Notes under the pieces: model-generated
Told to the model about the DNA's origin: nothing
The model's input: only the letters and a program-made list of their open reading frames with translations
Database searches by the model: none
Shown here: piece by piece, positions 7,226 through 10,000 of the stretch
How the letters are laid out: the number at the start of each line of letters is the position of its first letter
Position numbering within the stretch: the stretch's first letter is position 1
From: Glandiceps talaboti
Taxonomy: Eukaryota; Hemichordata; Enteropneusta; Spengelidae
Assembly (NCBI RefSeq): GCF_964340395.1
Contig: NC_135570.1
Span: 9,490,322-9,500,321, forward strand
DNA length: 10,000 nt
Direction: 5' to 3'
Position numbers and translations under genes: made by a program

Positions 7226-7436
7226 ACCCTCGCTTTATTTCATCATTTCAAAATGACCATTTCGTATGGCAATGTTTGGAGAGATGTTAAGATCTATAAC
7301 GTTTAGGGATCGGAATGTGTGGTTAAATTGTGTTATTTTGTACAATACAAAGACTTTAGCTGACAATGAGACCTCAGTTACAGCCGGTGTCACTTTAATA
7401 TGTTTTTAATTTTTTTACTCAAGGGAAAATGCTTGC

Positions 7437-7719
7437 ATAAAACCTTGATTGAGCTATTCTAGTATAATGTTAATTAATTTCGATGCACGCCTATGAAATA
7501 CCAATTGTCTTGTGGTTTTGTTAGAATAATTGATTGCATAGTAGGGATTTCCGAGAAGTCATAATAAATTACGTCATCAGATATATCTTGACGTCAGGTT
7601 TGACTTTAATCAAAGATAAATGATGGTTAAGTATGCTTCGGTAAATAGTATACTGCGTGTACCTTTTTAAACATTCAGGACAAGATTGTGCCCCAAAACG
7701 TATAAACTAAGCTTGTGCC
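7437..7719 (+). repeat. Dispersed repeat copy B (partner at 2357-2846)
   Basis: This copy has the same ordered blocks as copy A: ATAAAACCTT (7437-7446), AGTATAATGTTAA, CGATGCA, GTCTTGTGG with TTTTGTTAG, AATTACGTCATC (with ATTACGTCAT at 7568-7577), CAGGTTTGA (7595-7603), and AAACTAAGCTTGTGCC (7704-7719). It is shorter than copy A between the last two blocks. The two lie about 5 kb apart in direct orientation and have diverged considerably, so they are probably independent old insertions of one family rather than a recent local duplication. Their ends are not sharply defined. Confidence 0.7.
7589..7596. promoter_or_regulatory. Full palindromic CRE
   Basis: TGACGTCA is the canonical CREB/ATF palindrome. 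It sits within dispersed repeat copy B, about 12 bp after the conserved ATTACGTCAT. Copy A has TGTTACCA at the matching place, so the full CRE is specific to this copy or was lost from the other. Confidence 0.3.
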
Positions 7720-7862
7720 AAGTTAAGCAACGCATAGCAATGGGTGAAAAGCCTTACTGCGTTTGATTGTTTGGATATTGATCGTGTCATGGTGACATTA
7801 CCAGACTGTGTGTCTCCAGATATCAACAAATATTAAAATATTCATGGCCTATGGCTTAACAG
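7720..7862. other. Unique sequence between copy B and the E-box site
   Basis: No gene or repeat is recognised. Similarity to copy A may continue weakly for 20-30 bp past 7719 but is not convincing. Confidence 0.3.
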
Positions 7863-7887
7863 TTGATTGGCATAGGTGATCACGTGA
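7863..7887. promoter_or_regulatory. CCAAT box (inverted) plus palindromic E-box
   Basis: TTGATTGG (7863-7870) is one mismatch from the Y-box form of an NF-Y site (CTGATTGG). TCACGTGA at 7880-7887 is the 8-bp palindromic E-box favoured by MITF/TFE-type bHLH-ZIP factors, and the flanking GA and CT bases are not far from the CLEAR element. The two are about one helical turn apart. No transcript start or exon is evident nearby. Confidence 0.25.
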
Positions 7888-9350
7888 CTGTCAGGGAATA
7901 GAGAGTTTACTTCATTTGTAGAAAGTATTAGACCTAACGACAACTATTTAAAAGTATGAAGTGGTATATAATTTGGATATCATTCTAACCGCCATTTTAA
8001 ATCCTTACATGTTGACCCCTGATTTGAATGTGTTGCATTTTTTTTGAACGAAGTAACAACAAAAGCTCATATATAAGATTTTTTTATTGCTAAGGCACAT
8101 TCTACATTATGTAGAAATCAAAATTTATCTTTCAATTCTCTTGTAAACTGGTTGTTATAATCTTGATGGAGAACAGCAAAGGTCTTACGACCCTCTTTAT
8201 ATATGCAATACGTGTAACGTTACATGTGTTAGTAATTAGCCAACAAATCATCCGTTCTCTTTCATCATAAATCGTATCTTTTACTTTAAGTACAATATCA
8301 TACATCTATTTACGGCAGGCCGATGAACTATTGACGGCAGTGAATTTCTTTGTTGGGCAATTTAACAATTTGCCAAAACCTTTTAACGAGTTGTTGTCAG
8401 GTTTTCACACGTCGATGAAATCCCCATGAGATCAAATTAAATATTTCATTTTAGTCGTATTGACGTCTGCACAGTATAAAGCATATTATTTAATTTTTAC
8501 ACATGAAGGTACTTCAATGAGTTTTAGCTAGATTTTAGATTCAAGTTTTTTTTGAAGTATTAAACAAGTCAATGAGATATCTAGGAAACAGGCTTTCATG
8601 AATAACTCATTTTCATCCCCATTATGGACCCCTTTCTGGAAATAGTTTAATTCTATTACATTTGTACATAACTTGCCCAATTATCAAATACAGTGTGTTT
8701 TGTGTACAATACGCCGTAGTACACAGTATTCAATTCCGTGAGAAGAATACTTGAGACCTTTCGTATTCAGTTATTTCTGTTCAAGAAAACTACACGATGA
8801 GAAATGTGGTTGAATCGTATAGAATCTGTCCATGGAAGTCGGTCGATACATTCTGACATACATAATTATGATGAATACACTTTAGCAATAATCTTTCCAC
8901 TGATCGGATTCTTTCCGCTGGCTAGAACAGCACTTACCAATATATTAGATATGTGAAGCTGAAATCTAGTTTTTCCATAAATGATTTCCATCGACTTTCA
9001 TTATTTACTAAGTATGCGAATGATCAAATACTGATCTTTTTTACTTAAATGCAAAAATTACACATAATGTTCATTTCAATATATACTTATGTAAAGTGTT
9101 CATGTCATGGAACTGATCATGTTTCACATCATCGTATGTACAGATTCATCTCTTCCGTGCGCCTTATACGTTATCTTCAGAGAATTGAATTGAAATTTAT
9201 TTCACCAGAACTTATACAGATTATACAGATATTGAATAAATATATAGAAATGGAAGAGAGAGAAAATACAACGTCTAGGGACAAATTAAACGCATATGAT
9301 ATGAAATAAATTTTCAAATTTTCACAATATGTTACTGAACATTTGAATGT
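7888..9350. other. Non-coding stretch, no gene recognised
   Basis: These 1.46 kb are AT-rich with no recognisable exon, RNA gene or repeat. A small inverted repeat (TGTGTAC, 11-bp loop, GTACACA) lies near 8700-8726. An open frame at 9049-9309 on the plus strand has no recognisable motif; its 5' end (ATGTTCATTTCA at 9067-9078) already resembles a motif of the tandem array that starts near 9351, perhaps an outlying unit. Confidence 0.4.
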
Positions 9351-10000
9351 ACACATATAACGTAAATATTCATTCTACCGAAAAACTGAAGTAATAATGT
9401 TCATTTCACTGTGGAAATATGACGTACATATTCATTGGGCATCATGCATTACTTAAAAATGTTCATTTTACCGTATACGTTAATAGCAAATGTTCATTTC
9501 ACCTAACTATTATGTACATGTTCATTTAACTGTACATATACGACACAATTAAGTACTGATAAACGTACAAGTTTGATGAAAATTGTGACTGAAATAGCCC
9601 TGAAATGTCCATCCATCTGTATTATGAAAATGTCAATTTAACCATACAAGTGATGTTGCTGTCCATTTGGCGATTCAGGTATTGAGGCATCCAGGTGTGA
9701 CGTAATTGTACATTTAACTAAACAGGCATAACAGTAATTGTCCATTTAACCATACAGGTATGATGTAATGTCCTTTTAACCGTACAGGTATGACATAATC
9801 GTATATTTAAATACATAAATATACAGGTATGACATAAATATCCATTTAAAAATACACGTATGACGTAAATATCCAAGTAACCATACAGGTATGACGTAAA
9901 TGCCCATTTAACCATACAGATATAACATAATCGTATATTTAAATACACAGGCATGACATAAATCTACGTGTATGACATAAATATACACGTATGACGTAAA
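9351..10000 (+). repeat. Degenerate ~31-bp tandem repeat array, continuing past the window
   Basis: Units share two blocks: a TTCATTT or CCATTTAAC block followed by CATACAGG, and a TATGACGTAA-type block. CAGG-type anchors lie at about 9692, 9723, 9755, 9785, 9824, 9855, 9886, 9917 and 9948, mostly 30-32 bp apart, with one 39-bp step caused by an insertion. Left of about 9600 the units are more diverged (ATGTTCATTT at 9397, 9459, 9490 and 9518), still at roughly 28-31 bp. At the far right, spacing shortens to about 19 bp (TATGAC at 9971 and 9990). A 31-bp period shifts frame each unit, so the minus-strand open frame at 9718-9954 is not a gene. The right end of the array is outside the window. 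Confidence 0.85.

Noticed and set aside
9049-9309. 86-codon plus-strand ORF
   Set aside because: No family resemblance; AT-rich codon content matches background, and its 5' end resembles the neighbouring tandem-repeat motif.
9718-9954. Minus-strand 78-codon open frame
   Set aside because: It lies wholly inside the ~31-bp tandem array and its peptide repeats with the DNA unit; there is no start context or independent support.

Overview
The window looks like non-coding DNA from an animal genome: it is AT-rich (roughly one third GC by eye), and stop codons are dense in all six frames. It carries long simple tetranucleotide repeats, degenerate dispersed and tandem repeats, and eukaryote-style splice and promoter signals. 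I see no operons, bacterial promoters, rRNA or tRNA. A marine or other invertebrate metazoan is a reasonable guess, but nothing here fixes the species.

Layout, left to right. Positions 137-158 hold a perfect 16-bp palindromic RFX X-box next to an inverted CCAAT box; a short interrupted reading frame follows. From 292 to about 2050 there is mostly unique AT-rich DNA with one weak small-ORF candidate (816-950). From 2051 to 2850 the sequence becomes repeat-like: a 22-bp tandem duplication, a perfect 19-bp-arm hairpin, and copy A of an old dispersed repeat whose second copy (B) lies at 7437-7719. A C-tract with G-quadruplex potential sits at 3340-3364. The best protein-coding candidate is a possible 3' terminal exon at 4597-4796, preceded by a good splice acceptor, which would encode a C-terminal membrane anchor. 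Positions 5882-6220 are a compound tetranucleotide microsatellite (TATC, then TATG, then TCTG). A second G-quadruplex candidate is at 6870-6894. A cluster of promoter-like sites around an ATGGCGG start lies at 7122-7225. The window ends inside a degenerate ~31-bp tandem array (about 9351 to beyond 10000) whose unit carries a TGACGTAA-type bZIP site.

No complete gene is visible, so there is no pathway or gene partnership to describe. The window is best read as intergenic or intronic DNA, perhaps with the edge of one gene at 4597-4796 and one or two candidate promoters. I did not find a convincing new biological system. The best leads are the RFX X-box, the tail-anchor exon, the paired dispersed repeats with a conserved bZIP core, and the terminal tandem array.
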